Source: an uncultured Eubacteriales bacterium
GTDB lineage: Bacteria; Bacillota; Clostridia; Lachnospirales; CAG-274
NCBI GenBank assembly: GCA_949293325.1
Contig: CASFCZ010000009.1
Location: 1-44,230, forward strand
Reading direction: 5' to 3'
Length of the DNA stretch: 44,230 nucleotides
This document shows, piece after piece, positions 9,443 to 17,706 of the stretch. How positions within the stretch are numbered: position 1 is the first letter of the stretch; each line of letters starts with the position of its first letter. Below the pieces are notes generated by a model. That model searched no databases and was not told where the DNA came from. It worked only from the letters and a program-made list of their open reading frames with translations. The position numbers and the translations under genes were made by a program.

Positions 9443-10153
9443 ATGAAAAGTGTGTTGGATATGCTTAAGATAGCTGCTATGCCCCTTGGCAAGACCATGT
9501 ATATTTACGGAGGAGGCTGGAATGAAAGGGACGATGGAGCAGGACGGGAATGTTTAAGCTATGGTCTGTCGGAAAGATGGAGCAGCTTTGCAAGTACCTG
9601 TAACAGTGGTTTTAATTTCAGGGAGTATGACTATAAAAGGGATAAAGAGGTAATTCATCTGGGACTGGACTGTTCGGGTTATGTGGGATGGGTCCTTTAT
9701 AATACTTTGGGAAACGGGGATTATGTATTCAAGTCCTGCGATGTGGTAAAAAAGCTTGCGGAAATGGGACTTGGGGAAAGGGTGGAGAGAAACAATGTGT
9801 CATTAAGGCAGGCGGGGGATATATTCAGCTCCGCCTGTGACTGCTGCAAACATGTATTCATATGTATAGGGCAATGCAGTGATGGGAGCATGCTGCTTAT
9901 TCATTCAAGTCCACCGGGAGTACGTCTGGCAGGTACACCAAGCCCATTAGTTAAGGGGATGTCCCGTGCAGAAATGCTTGCAGAAAAATATATGAAAAAG
10001 TTTTATCCCAGATGGTATGCAAAATATCCCGTTATAGGGGCTGATATAAGCTATCTGACCCATTATGAACAGCTTAAAAATTCTTTTTTGAATGACAGGG
10101 AGGGAATAAGAAATATGGAGTGTGAAGATATACTGCAAAGAATATTCTTTTAA
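9443..10153 (+). CDS. NlpC/P60-type cysteine peptidase-like protein without a signal peptide
   Basis: A 236-residue protein with the NlpC/P60 core. LDCSGY supplies the likely nucleophile Cys77, CKHVF the likely base His137 and LLIHSS the third polar residue. The family cleaves peptide bonds in peptidoglycan stem peptides, usually after D-gamma-glutamyl linkages. Unlike typical cell-wall hydrolases there is no clear signal peptide or wall-binding domain; the N terminus reads MKSVLDMLKIAAM. The core is also interrupted by several extra cysteines (SACDCC). It could act inside the cell, be released at lysis, or have a different amide substrate. GAGGTGAT lies 4-7 bases upstream of the ATG. It follows the ATPase gene by 52 bases. 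Confidence 0.75.
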   Translation: MKSVLDMLKIAAMPLGKTMYIYGGGWNERDDGAGRECLSYGLSERWSSFASTCNSGFNFREYDYKRDKEVIHLGLDCSGYVGWVLYNTLGNGDYVFKSCDVVKKLAEMGLGERVERNNVSLRQAGDIFSSACDCCKHVFICIGQCSDGSMLLIHSSPPGVRLAGTPSPLVKGMSRAEMLAEKYMKKFYPRWYAKYPVIGADISYLTHYEQLKNSFLNDREGIRNMECEDILQRIFF

Positions 10154-10204
10154 CAGAATATGGGAGAAGAGCCTTGGTATTTATAAGATTAAATTTTTTT
10201 TAAC

Positions 10205-10233
10205 TTGTATAACACCTGTTACTATGGTATACT
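10205..10233 (+). promoter_or_regulatory. Sigma-A-type promoter for the envelope-glycan operon
   Basis: TTGTAT, a 17-base spacer and TATACT lie 46 bases before the first gene at 10280. The following three genes overlap or abut, so this probably drives all four. Confidence 0.8.
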
Positions 10234-10279
10234 AAAAACTTAGATAAATGTTTAATTCAATAAATACCGAGGTGTTGAT

Positions 10280-12124
10280 ATGGCTGATAATAAAAACAGG
10301 ACAGGGTTTGTAATAGATAAGGTTATGGCATTTTTCCTGATGTTGGCAGTGGTGGTTATTCCACTTATTGTAAGGATAAGGATTGTGCCGGTAGGGGAGT
10401 ATGAATATGGTATTATACGTGCAAGCAGCAGTATAAATGATATGTTTTCCTATAATAAGGCTGTTGCCATATGTGTACTTGCTGTATTTATGGTACTGTA
10501 TTTACTGCTTGGCATTCTGCTGGAGGAAAAAAGAGTAAAGCTCAGACTTAAGGCTCTGCCATCCTATCTCATGTATGGTTATATAGGCCTTTGTCTGTTA
10601 TCATCAATTTTTTCAAGCTATAAGTCCATTGCTTTCTGGGGCATAAGTGAAAGATATGAAGGCTTTTTTGTTTTGCTCAGCTATGGAATATTTTTTCTTA
10701 TTGCCATGAGTTTTGCCTCAGAGGGTACGGGAGCAAAATATATGGTGGGATTTTTCTCTGCTTCTGTATTGCTCATTGGCATTATAGGTACTATGCAGAC
10801 CTTTGGCTTTGATATTTTTGCAACTACTCCGGGTTCAAAGCTGGTACTTGGTAAGTATTACGGAGGACAAAACCTTGAGCTTAAATTTGAGTCTGCCTAT
10901 GGCACACTCTATAACCCTAACTGTCTTGGCATGTATTCGGCTATGATGGCTTCATTTATGCTTATGCTTGCTCTTATGCTGCCTGTCAGGAACAAATTCA
11001 AATATATGTTTGCAATTCTGTTTCTGCTGGCAGGTATCTGTGTTGTGGGAAGTGACTCCGTTGGCGGCCTTCTGGGTCTTGCCTGTGCCTGTGTATTTGC
11101 TGTTATTCTGGCGTTTGCTAATTTTATCAAAAACAGACTTTATAAAAACAGGCTTTATCTTATTTGTGCAGTAGTGACCATTGCGGCATTTATTCTGCTT
11201 CCTGTTGCCTTTGTTGCGGCTGATTCAACTGTTGTACAGGAAATAAGAATAATTACAGATGCCGTTACAGGTAAGAGTGAAAGTGAGAATCCGTTTTTTT
11301 ATGAGGACTTTGCCTTTGATGGCAATACAGCCACTATAGCTACCAAGGCAGGAGATATCCATATAACCGCAACGGAGGATGAGCCTGTTCTTGAGCAGAA
11401 CGGTACGGTAAGGGAGCCTTTGAGCACCTCAGCCATGGAGGACAGGGACGGCTATGTAAATACCTATCCGATCGACGGACTTAAGGAAGGAGATCTCCAG
11501 GTCTATGATGACAAGTTGGTATTTATTGGCCGTGATAATGAGGGCAATGCAACTAATTTCCTTATGAGGGATACCGGCAATGGTATTATACCTCTGGATA
11601 AGTTCGGCAATGATATTGATCTGGACAACCCCGCCCCCAGTATTGGCTTTGAAGGCATTGAAAGGCTTGGTTCAGGCAGAGGTTATATATGGTCAAGAAG
11701 TATACCTCTTATATTTGATAATATCATAATCGGCAGCGGTCCTGACAGTTTTGCCCTTGAATTTCCACAGAATGATATTATTTCAAAGCTTTATTACCTG
11801 GGTAATCCATATATTATAGTAGATAAACCACATAGTGTTTATTTGCAGACTGCAATTAATACAGGTCTGCTTTCACTTATTGTTGTAGTTGCAATGGTGC
11901 TGATTTATCTTATTCAAAGTGCCGTATTGTTTGTCAGGAGAGATGGAAGTGCCTTTATCAGGGCAACAAGGCTTGCATGTATGTCAGGTGTAATAGCCTA
12001 TATGGCAGCGGCGGCTACAACGGACAGCGTCGTTTCCGTAGCACCTCTTTTCTGGATGATGCTGGGCATGGGTTACGGTATAAATTTTATAAGGTCTTCA
12101 GGTGAGGCAGATGGAGAGGCTTAA
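10280..12124 (+). CDS. O-antigen ligase/Wzy-family membrane protein with extracellular insertion
   Basis: A 614-residue polytopic membrane protein with about a dozen predicted helices. The Wzy_C (O-antigen ligase) signature sits near residues 465-530: an Arg followed by IWSRS, then IIGSGPDSF, and KPHSVYLQ with the conserved His. This family transfers or polymerises lipid-linked glycans on the outer face of the membrane, and some members glycosylate proteins. Between the earlier helices and the signature lies a roughly 130-residue hydrophilic, beta-rich segment (about 330-460) predicted to be extracellular; it is unusual for short ligases. The start follows GAGGTG by 6 bases. It heads an operon with sugar-modifying and priming enzymes, so it most likely acts on that glycan; the acceptor is unknown. 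Confidence 0.82.
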   Translation: MADNKNRTGFVIDKVMAFFLMLAVVVIPLIVRIRIVPVGEYEYGIIRASSSINDMFSYNKAVAICVLAVFMVLYLLLGILLEEKRVKLRLKALPSYLMYGYIGLCLLSSIFSSYKSIAFWGISERYEGFFVLLSYGIFFLIAMSFASEGTGAKYMVGFFSASVLLIGIIGTMQTFGFDIFATTPGSKLVLGKYYGGQNLELKFESAYGTLYNPNCLGMYSAMMASFMLMLALMLPVRNKFKYMFAILFLLAGICVVGSDSVGGLLGLACACVFAVILAFANFIKNRLYKNRLYLICAVVTIAAFILLPVAFVAADSTVVQEIRIITDAVTGKSESENPFFYEDFAFDGNTATIATKAGDIHITATEDEPVLEQNGTVREPLSTSAMEDRDGYVNTYPIDGLKEGDLQVYDDKLVFIGRDNEGNATNFLMRDTGNGIIPLDKFGNDIDLDNPAPSIGFEGIERLGSGRGYIWSRSIPLIFDNIIIGSGPDSFALEFPQNDIISKLYYLGNPYIIVDKPHSVYLQTAINTGLLSLIVVVAMVLIYLIQSAVLFVRRDGSAFIRATRLACMSGVIAYMAAAATTDSVVSVAPLFWMMLGMGYGINFIRSSGEADGEA

Positions 12125-14030
12125 GAGCTTGACCTCGGAACAGAGGAAAAAAATAATTCTATATATACTTCTTGATATAGTTACCATTAACTTTTCCCTT
12201 GTTGCGGCTATATGTCTCTGGTACGGAGGTACAATACCGGGGCTTCCGGGAGGCAGAGGGGTAAATATAGCTGCGGATGTATGGCATTGGTATCTGTATG
12301 CTTCTGCCGTACTTTCACCGGTATGTGTGATTGTGTATGGTATCTTCAAGTTTTATTCAAACCTTTGGAAATATGCTACCATTGACGATATTTATAAGAT
12401 AGTTGTGGCAGATACGGTTATATTTGTCCTGCTTTTTCTTGTACATTCAAATCTGTTTGTATATATTTCTGATTATGATCTGCCAAAGAGACTGCTTATG
12501 GTGGCATGGTTTATTGATGTGGTGCTTTTCACCTTTTCAAGGTCAGGCTATAGGATAGTAAAGCGTATGTTTATTGCCCTTGAACATATTCTGACCAGAA
12601 AAGCGGGCTCTAAGCGTGTAATGATTGTGGGCGCAGGCTATGCGGGATACAATGTTGTAAGAAGCATATTAAACGGTGAAAAGGGCTATGAAAACAGAAC
12701 CCCTGTTATTCTGGTTGATGATGATGAGTCAAAAAATAATACTAACCTTATGGGTATAAGGGTTACCTATGACTGTGCCAATATCCCAAGGCTTGCAAGC
12801 GAGTATGAGATAGAGGAGATAGTGGTTGCCCTTCCCTCTGCTACAAATGTACAGATAAAGAGAATAATGGATTTCTGTACAAAAACAGAATGTACCCTTA
12901 AGATGATACCTCCAATGAGTGATATTTCCGATGGCAGTTACAGAACCTTACGTGATGTGGATATTACTGACCTGCTTTTCCGTGAGGAAATAAAGCTTGA
13001 TGTAAGAAGTATATCAGGATACCTTGAGGGTAAAACTGTCCTTGTTACGGGAGGCGGCGGCTCAATAGGCTCAGAGCTTTGCAGGCAGATAGCTCCCTTT
13101 AAACCTGGACTTCTGGTTATATTTGATATATATGAAAATAATGCTTACGAGCTTATGACAGACCTTAAAAACCGCTATGGTGATGACCTTAAGATGGATT
13201 TGTATATAGGCTCAATCAGAGATAAAAGCTGCCTTGAAAGGGCGTTTTCTCTTTTTAATCCTGAGGTTGTGTTCCATGCAGCTGCCCATAAGCATGTGCC
13301 ACTTATGGAGGAGGTCCCTGAGGAGGCAGTTAAAAACAATGTGTTTGGTACCCTTAATGTGGCACGTTGTGCCGATAAATACGGAGTGGAAAGGTTTGTT
13401 CTTCTTTCAACTGATAAGGCTGTCAATCCTGCTAATGTTATGGGCGCTACAAAGCGTATAACAGAGCTTATTATTCAGGAAATGGCTTCTGTCAGCAAAA
13501 CAAAGTTTATGGCAGTACGTTTTGGAAATGTACTTGGCAGTAATGGCAGTGTTATCCCTCTTTTCCGCAGACAGATAGCTGAGGGTGGTCCGGTAACGGT
13601 AACGGATAAAAACATGATCAGATTTTTCATGACTATTCCCGAGGCAAGCAGGCTTGTGCTTCAGGCAGCGGGACTTGGCAAAAGCGGCAGTATTTTTGTT
13701 CTGGATATGGGTGAGCCTGTTAAGATAGATGAGCTAGCACGTAACCTTATAAGGCTTTCGGGTTTTGTGCCTGATAAGGATATCGAGGTTGTGTATACAG
13801 GGCTAAGACCGGGAGAAAAGCTCTATGAGGAGCTTATTATGGACGAAGAAAAGGACAGCCTTAAAATGGTCTATAAAAACAAGATATTTGTTACCAAACC
13901 TGTGGAAATGGATTATGAGCATTTTGACAGGCAGCTTAACAGATTATATGAGGCGGCTTATCATAATCCGGATGGTGTAGTGGATATAATTAAGGAAATA
14001 GTACCTAACAATAAACTTGGGGGAAAATAA
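12111..14030 (+). CDS. Membrane-bound nucleotide-sugar 4,6-dehydratase (WbpM/PglF/CapD type)
   Basis: A 639-residue enzyme with four N-terminal membrane helices, a first Rossmann fold (IVGAGYAGYN near 172) and a second catalytic Rossmann fold starting TGGGGSIGSE near 312. The active site is the non-classical type of this family: STDKAVNP near 433 and MGATKR near 444, where Met replaces the usual Tyr ahead of Lys. Family members convert UDP-GlcNAc to the 4-keto-6-deoxy sugar, the first step toward bacillosamine- or FucNAc/QuiNAc-type sugars. The ATG at 12111 overlaps the preceding gene by 14 bases with AGGTGAGG just upstream; a GTG at 12102 is an alternative start. The next gene abuts directly. 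Confidence 0.9.
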   Translation: MERLKSLTSEQRKKIILYILLDIVTINFSLVAAICLWYGGTIPGLPGGRGVNIAADVWHWYLYASAVLSPVCVIVYGIFKFYSNLWKYATIDDIYKIVVADTVIFVLLFLVHSNLFVYISDYDLPKRLLMVAWFIDVVLFTFSRSGYRIVKRMFIALEHILTRKAGSKRVMIVGAGYAGYNVVRSILNGEKGYENRTPVILVDDDESKNNTNLMGIRVTYDCANIPRLASEYEIEEIVVALPSATNVQIKRIMDFCTKTECTLKMIPPMSDISDGSYRTLRDVDITDLLFREEIKLDVRSISGYLEGKTVLVTGGGGSIGSELCRQIAPFKPGLLVIFDIYENNAYELMTDLKNRYGDDLKMDLYIGSIRDKSCLERAFSLFNPEVVFHAAAHKHVPLMEEVPEEAVKNNVFGTLNVARCADKYGVERFVLLSTDKAVNPANVMGATKRITELIIQEMASVSKTKFMAVRFGNVLGSNGSVIPLFRRQIAEGGPVTVTDKNMIRFFMTIPEASRLVLQAAGLGKSGSIFVLDMGEPVKIDELARNLIRLSGFVPDKDIEVVYTGLRPGEKLYEELIMDEEKDSLKMVYKNKIFVTKPVEMDYEHFDRQLNRLYEAAYHNPDGVVDIIKEIVPNNKLGGK

Positions 14031-14633
14031 ATGTATCGGGTTGTTAAGCGTGTTATGGATTTTATTATAAGCCTTTTGTGGCTGCTGTTGTTCTGGTGGC
14101 TTCTTGGAATTATAGCTTTTATGATTAAGCTTGAGGATGGCGGCAGTGTTGTATTTAAACAACGAAGAATAGGTGCAGATAAAAGAGAGTTTTATATTTA
14201 TAAATTCAGGACAATGAAGATGGATACGCCTAAGGATGTGCCAACCCATTTGCTTCATGACCCTGATGCGTATATAACCAGAATGGGACATTTTCTGCGC
14301 AGATCCAGCCTTGATGAGCTGCCTCAGATATTCAATATACTAAAGGGCGACATGAGCTTTGTGGGTCCAAGACCGGCCCTTTACAACCAGTATGATCTTA
14401 TTGAAGAAAGGGATAAATACGGTGCCAACAGCCTTGTGCCGGGACTTACTGGCTGGGCACAGGTAAACGGCAGAGATGAGCTGCCTATACCTGTAAAGGC
14501 AAGGTACGACGGGGAATATGTAGACAGGATGTCCTTTGGCTTTGATTTATATATTATCTTCAGGACAGTTTATTCGGTATTTAAAGCCGAGGGTGTCAAG
14601 GAGGGTGCTGATGAGGAAAATAATAACAGGTGA
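14031..14633 (+). CDS. Priming phosphoglycosyl transferase (PglC-type sugar transferase)
   Basis: A 200-residue monotopic phosphoglycosyl transferase that would move a sugar-1-phosphate from a UDP-sugar onto undecaprenyl phosphate, the committed first step of glycan assembly. One N-terminal re-entrant hydrophobic segment (about 11-32) precedes the signature KFRTM, then RRSSLDELPQ with the catalytic Asp-Glu pair, FVGPRP and PGLTGWAQVNGR. Length matches small PglC-like enzymes. The ATG follows the dehydratase stop with no gap (TAAATG), and GGGGGAAA is a plausible ribosome site. Together with the dehydratase it suggests a modified N-acetyl sugar as the first residue. Confidence 0.93.
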   Translation: MYRVVKRVMDFIISLLWLLLFWWLLGIIAFMIKLEDGGSVVFKQRRIGADKREFYIYKFRTMKMDTPKDVPTHLLHDPDAYITRMGHFLRRSSLDELPQIFNILKGDMSFVGPRPALYNQYDLIEERDKYGANSLVPGLTGWAQVNGRDELPIPVKARYDGEYVDRMSFGFDLYIIFRTVYSVFKAEGVKEGADEENNNR

Positions 14634-15417
14634 AAGGGGTTATATAGCCTCCCATATCAGGGATAAAGTAGTTGATGCTGTATGCCTTTCCTTCAGAAAT
14701 GGTGCAGATGCCATGGATCTGACAGATGCCGAAGCCGTAATACATTGTGCTGCAATAGTTCACAGAAAGGAAAAGAACTATGCCGACCTTTATAACAGGA
14801 TTAATCATACTGAGGCTGTAAAGCTGGCAAAAAATGCTAAGGCAGCCGGTGTAAAGCATTTTGTATTTATTAGTACTATGAGTGTATATGGTGTCAGAAA
14901 TGGTGTTATTGATAAAAATACTCCCTGTAATCCCCTTAGTCTGTATGGAAAAAGTAAGTTGGCGGCAGAAAAGGAAATACTTGCATTACAGGAGGATAAT
15001 TTCCTTGTGACCGTTATAAGACCGCCTATGGTTTATGGCCCAAATTGCCCGGGAAATTTTGCACTTTTAAAAAAACTTGCACTTAAGACACCTGTTTTTC
15101 CTAAGGTGGATAACAGGCGAAGTATGATATATATAGATAATCTTGTATATGCAGTAAAAAAAATATTGGAAGAAAAAATAACCGGTGTTATTTTGCCTAT
15201 GGACAAGGAATATGTAAACACCTCTGATATGGTCAGGAAGATTGCCAATGCCGGGGGAAAAAGACTGATACTTTCAGTGGTTATGGGTAAAATAGTATCT
15301 ATGCTTCCATCTAAAACTGCAAATAAGGTTTTTGGGAGTCTTTACTATGACAAGGACAGTGCTATGCTCTGTGATGCTGTAAATTTTGATAAGGCGATAG
15401 AACAATGTGTTATATAA
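14611..15417 (+). CDS. Short NAD-dependent epimerase/dehydratase (extended SDR-like)
   Basis: A 268-residue protein of the nucleotide-sugar epimerase family. The catalytic core is recognisable: FISTMSVYG supplies Ser, YGKSK supplies the YxxxK pair, and VIRPPMVYGP follows. The N-terminal cofactor loop is TGERGYIAS, where the third Gly of the usual TGxxGxxG is Ala, and the segment between this loop and the AVIHCAA strand is shortened by some 20 residues relative to GalE-type enzymes. NAD binding may therefore be altered. The start at 14611 overlaps the transferase gene by 23 bases and has GGAGGG upstream; a longer open frame upstream is overlap only. It is last in the operon. Confidence 0.8.
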   Translation: MRKIITGERGYIASHIRDKVVDAVCLSFRNGADAMDLTDAEAVIHCAAIVHRKEKNYADLYNRINHTEAVKLAKNAKAAGVKHFVFISTMSVYGVRNGVIDKNTPCNPLSLYGKSKLAAEKEILALQEDNFLVTVIRPPMVYGPNCPGNFALLKKLALKTPVFPKVDNRRSMIYIDNLVYAVKKILEEKITGVILPMDKEYVNTSDMVRKIANAGGKRLILSVVMGKIVSMLPSKTANKVFGSLYYDKDSAMLCDAVNFDKAIEQCVI

Positions 15418-15451
15418 AAAACAGCTGTAAAAATACTTACAGCTGTTTTTT
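15416..15451. terminator. Bidirectional terminator between the glycan operon and spo0A
   Basis: A perfect 15-bp stem, AAAAAACAGCTGTAA at 15416-15430 against TTACAGCTGTTTTTT at 15437-15451, with a six-base loop. A-run and T-run on opposite sides make it active in both directions. Confidence 0.9.
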
Positions 15452-15472
15452 ATATCTGGTATTGATATTGTA

Positions 15473-16231
15473 TCAAACAAAACAGTTTTCCTTTCCTGTG
15501 CATTCACTTACGTATGCTGTTACGGCTTCAATAACTGCACTGCATGTGGGACGTTTATCGGATCTTTCAAAGGATGGATTGATTATGCTCAGAAAATTTT
15601 TATGATTCTGATTTTCCCATGCCTTTTGTATAGCATTACGTATACATCTCTCAATATTGGTGACATTTATATTATTTATTTTTCCAAGTTCAGGGTAAAG
15701 AAATTTAGTCTTGTAGTTAAGCATTTCAGGATTATCATAGCAAAGTTTTATAGCCTGTACAAGATACTTGTACCCATTCAGATGTTGGGATATGCCTAAC
15801 TGGTTCAAAGTCTTCTGTATTAAAAAAGTGCTTTCATTACTGTTAACAGAGGCATTTGTATTGATGGTATCCTTGTTGTTAAGCTCTTTTACATATGAAA
15901 TTATGGAATAGGTATCAAGAGGATAGAACATAACATAATCGGAACTGAAGTTAAGTGCCAGATTCAGGGCGGCAGGCAAAGTGTTTTCCATCATCAGTAC
16001 AATTTTTCCCGAATAGCCGGCACTTCTTATTTCCTGAATAAGGTTTATTCCGTCTTCATACTTAATACATGGGGTATACAGTATTATATCGGGCTGGTAA
16101 TTAAGTATACTTTCCAGTTCTTCTCTGCTGCTGTCGGAGCAGCACAGTACCTGAAATGAGTTCTCTTTAATCAGCATATTTTTTAAAACCATAGCCTTTG
16201 TATAATTATCGGATATAATAACAATTTTCAT
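15473..16231 (-). CDS. spo0A: Spo0A-family sporulation regulator with degenerate receiver domain
   Basis: The C-terminal half (about residues 125-240) is clearly the Spo0A DNA-binding domain: LGISQHLNGYKYL, KFLYPELGK, IERCIRNAIQKAW (recognition helix) and DKRPT. The N-terminal half has receiver-like spacing, but the phosphoacceptor Asp is replaced by Thr (PDIILYTPCIK), one of the two acidic residues is Ser (IISDN), the conserved Thr position reads LMMEN, and the conserved Lys before Pro is Tyr (FYPLD). Phosphorylation is unlikely. The gene directly follows spoIVB, the usual spo0A position in Firmicutes, so it appears to be the orthologous locus rather than a stray paralog. ATG at 16231 has GGAAGTG 9 bases upstream; 252 aa. 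Confidence 0.8.
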   Translation of the reverse strand: MKIVIISDNYTKAMVLKNMLIKENSFQVLCCSDSSREELESILNYQPDIILYTPCIKYEDGINLIQEIRSAGYSGKIVLMMENTLPAALNLALNFSSDYVMFYPLDTYSIISYVKELNNKDTINTNASVNSNESTFLIQKTLNQLGISQHLNGYKYLVQAIKLCYDNPEMLNYKTKFLYPELGKINNINVTNIERCIRNAIQKAWENQNHKNFLSIINPSFERSDKRPTCSAVIEAVTAYVSECTGKENCFV

Positions 16232-16285
16232 ATTGAATTTCACTTCCTTTGATACATTTTAATATATAAATATTAAGTCTGTTTT

Positions 16286-16314
16286 ATTATAATACTGAAA
16301 AAAAGACTAAACAA
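16286..16314 (-). promoter_or_regulatory. Sigma-A-type promoter for spo0A
   Basis: Minus strand: TTGTTT, 17-base spacer, TATAAT, giving a leader of about 50 bases. No exact 0A box (TTGTCGAA) is visible around it. Confidence 0.65.
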
Positions 16315-16345
16315 ATACAAAAAGATGACATTTTTCGAAATAAAT

Positions 16346-17608
16346 TTACTGATTGATCATATCTTCCAGATAAATAGCGTAGCCTTTTGTCGGATTTTGA
16401 ATAAAAACATGGGTTACAGCCCCTACAAGTTTTCCGTTTTGTATTATGGGAGCACCACTCATTCCCTGAACAATCCCACCTGTTTTTTTTATCAGATCAT
16501 TGTCGGTTATTTGTATTGTCATGGCTTTGCTTTTGTCGGAACTGAGGCTGGAAGTGCTTTCTATATTTATACTGTATGGTTTTACTTCTGATCCTTCTGT
16601 TGTAACAAGTATGGTAGCTTCCCCTTCTTTTACTTCATTTTTTAACGCAATGTCGTAAGTTGTCGTATTTGATGAGGGCTGTGAAAAAAATTTACCTGAA
16701 ATACCACAAATAGTATTATTAGTAACTTCACCTATTTTCTGAGATTTATTTGTGTTTCCCACCAGTTCTCCCGGGCTGCCCTTTTCGCCCTTGTTGACAG
16801 AGGTTATTTCTGTGGGCATAAGTTTACCCTCACGTATCTTCATTATGTTCCCTGTATCAACATCGGTTACGGGATGTCCTAATGCGTAAAAATTTCCGTT
16901 GCTGTCGTAGCAGGTAAGGGTGCCTATGCCCTGGGTACTGTCACGTACCCATATACCCAGTTTCTTTTTTTTGCTTTCCGAACTGATAACAGGTGTAACA
17001 TCCAGAGTCAGGGTCTGGTCATTACGCTCTACGGTCAACTGGACTTTTTCTTTATTACAGCCTTCAATGTAGCTTATCAGGCTTTCCTTGTCCGTTAATG
17101 TTATATCGTCTGCCTTTTTTATCAGGTCTCCGCTTTTTAACACGCCTCTGCAGGGACTTTCGTATTTGCCGCTGCTTAAACGTACCTCACCTGTGCCTAA
17201 GACAAGTACCCCGTCTGTTTCAAGCTCCAGCCCTATGGCCTGTCCGCCGGGATATAAATTCATATCAGGCAATACGGTAATGGTACTGTTTTTTAGCGGA
17301 ACACCCCAGAAGGACAATTTAAGCAATGCTTTGCCTGAATTTTCAGCCTTCAATAATACGGGATCTTGAAGATCAAGGGTTATATTGTCTGTTACAGTTT
17401 TATCTGAATTTACCGAAACCGCCATGTCCTGAACAAAAAGATCTCCTTTCAAAGGCAAGTCAAAGTCGAGTAAAGAAGCCTCTCCCCTGCGTATAGTTAT
17501 ATTAGACGGAAAAAATAAAGCTATTGATATATATCCTATTAATATAATTACGATAAGGGATATGAACAATAGCCAGAGGTTGGTTTTAAATCTATTTCTG
17601 TCTTTCAA
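16346..17608 (-). CDS. spoIVB: SpoIVB serine peptidase with PDZ domain
   Basis: SpoIVB is the forespore-made signalling peptidase that cleaves SpoIVFA and so triggers pro-sigma-K processing. The 420 residues match the family. There is one N-terminal membrane segment (about 12-32), a PDZ domain around 110-200, and the S55 peptidase domain with LGIWVRDSTQGIG, ALGHPVTD (catalytic His) and QGMSGAPI (catalytic Ser) close to the C terminus, ending in AVTHVF. All key residues are present. The start is TTG at 17608 with AAGGAAG 9 bases upstream; no ATG lies between it and the membrane segment. That ribosome site is inside a terminator-like hairpin. The gene precedes spo0A, the classical arrangement. 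Confidence 0.93.
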   Translation of the reverse strand: MKDRNRFKTNLWLLFISLIVIILIGYISIALFFPSNITIRRGEASLLDFDLPLKGDLFVQDMAVSVNSDKTVTDNITLDLQDPVLLKAENSGKALLKLSFWGVPLKNSTITVLPDMNLYPGGQAIGLELETDGVLVLGTGEVRLSSGKYESPCRGVLKSGDLIKKADDITLTDKESLISYIEGCNKEKVQLTVERNDQTLTLDVTPVISSESKKKKLGIWVRDSTQGIGTLTCYDSNGNFYALGHPVTDVDTGNIMKIREGKLMPTEITSVNKGEKGSPGELVGNTNKSQKIGEVTNNTICGISGKFFSQPSSNTTTYDIALKNEVKEGEATILVTTEGSEVKPYSINIESTSSLSSDKSKAMTIQITDNDLIKKTGGIVQGMSGAPIIQNGKLVGAVTHVFIQNPTKGYAIYLEDMINQ

Positions 17609-17666
17609 AAAAAATCACTTCCTTAAATATTGGTCAACTATTAGGTTAACCTTAAGGAAGTGATTT
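17607..17666 (-). terminator. Terminator-shaped hairpin containing the spoIVB ribosome site
   Basis: Plus-strand arms 17612-17626 and 17652-17666 are a perfect 15-bp inverted repeat (AAATCACTTCCTTAA and its complement), with a 7-bp inner stem (one mismatch) at 17632-17638 and 17645-17651. Read on the minus strand it ends in eight T, the form of an intrinsic terminator after the TPR gene. The 3' arm holds AAGGAAGTG, the ribosome site for spoIVB, and the T-run touches its TTG start. Confidence 0.8.
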
Positions 17667-17706
17667 ATACTAAGCAGTTTTTTCAAAAGTTTTATAAAAT
17701 GTTTTT

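Noticed and set aside
16321..16345. Spo0A-binding (0A) box upstream of spo0A
   Set aside because: The TTTTTCGAAA string near 16331 differs from TTGTCGAA at key positions, so self-regulation is not supported.
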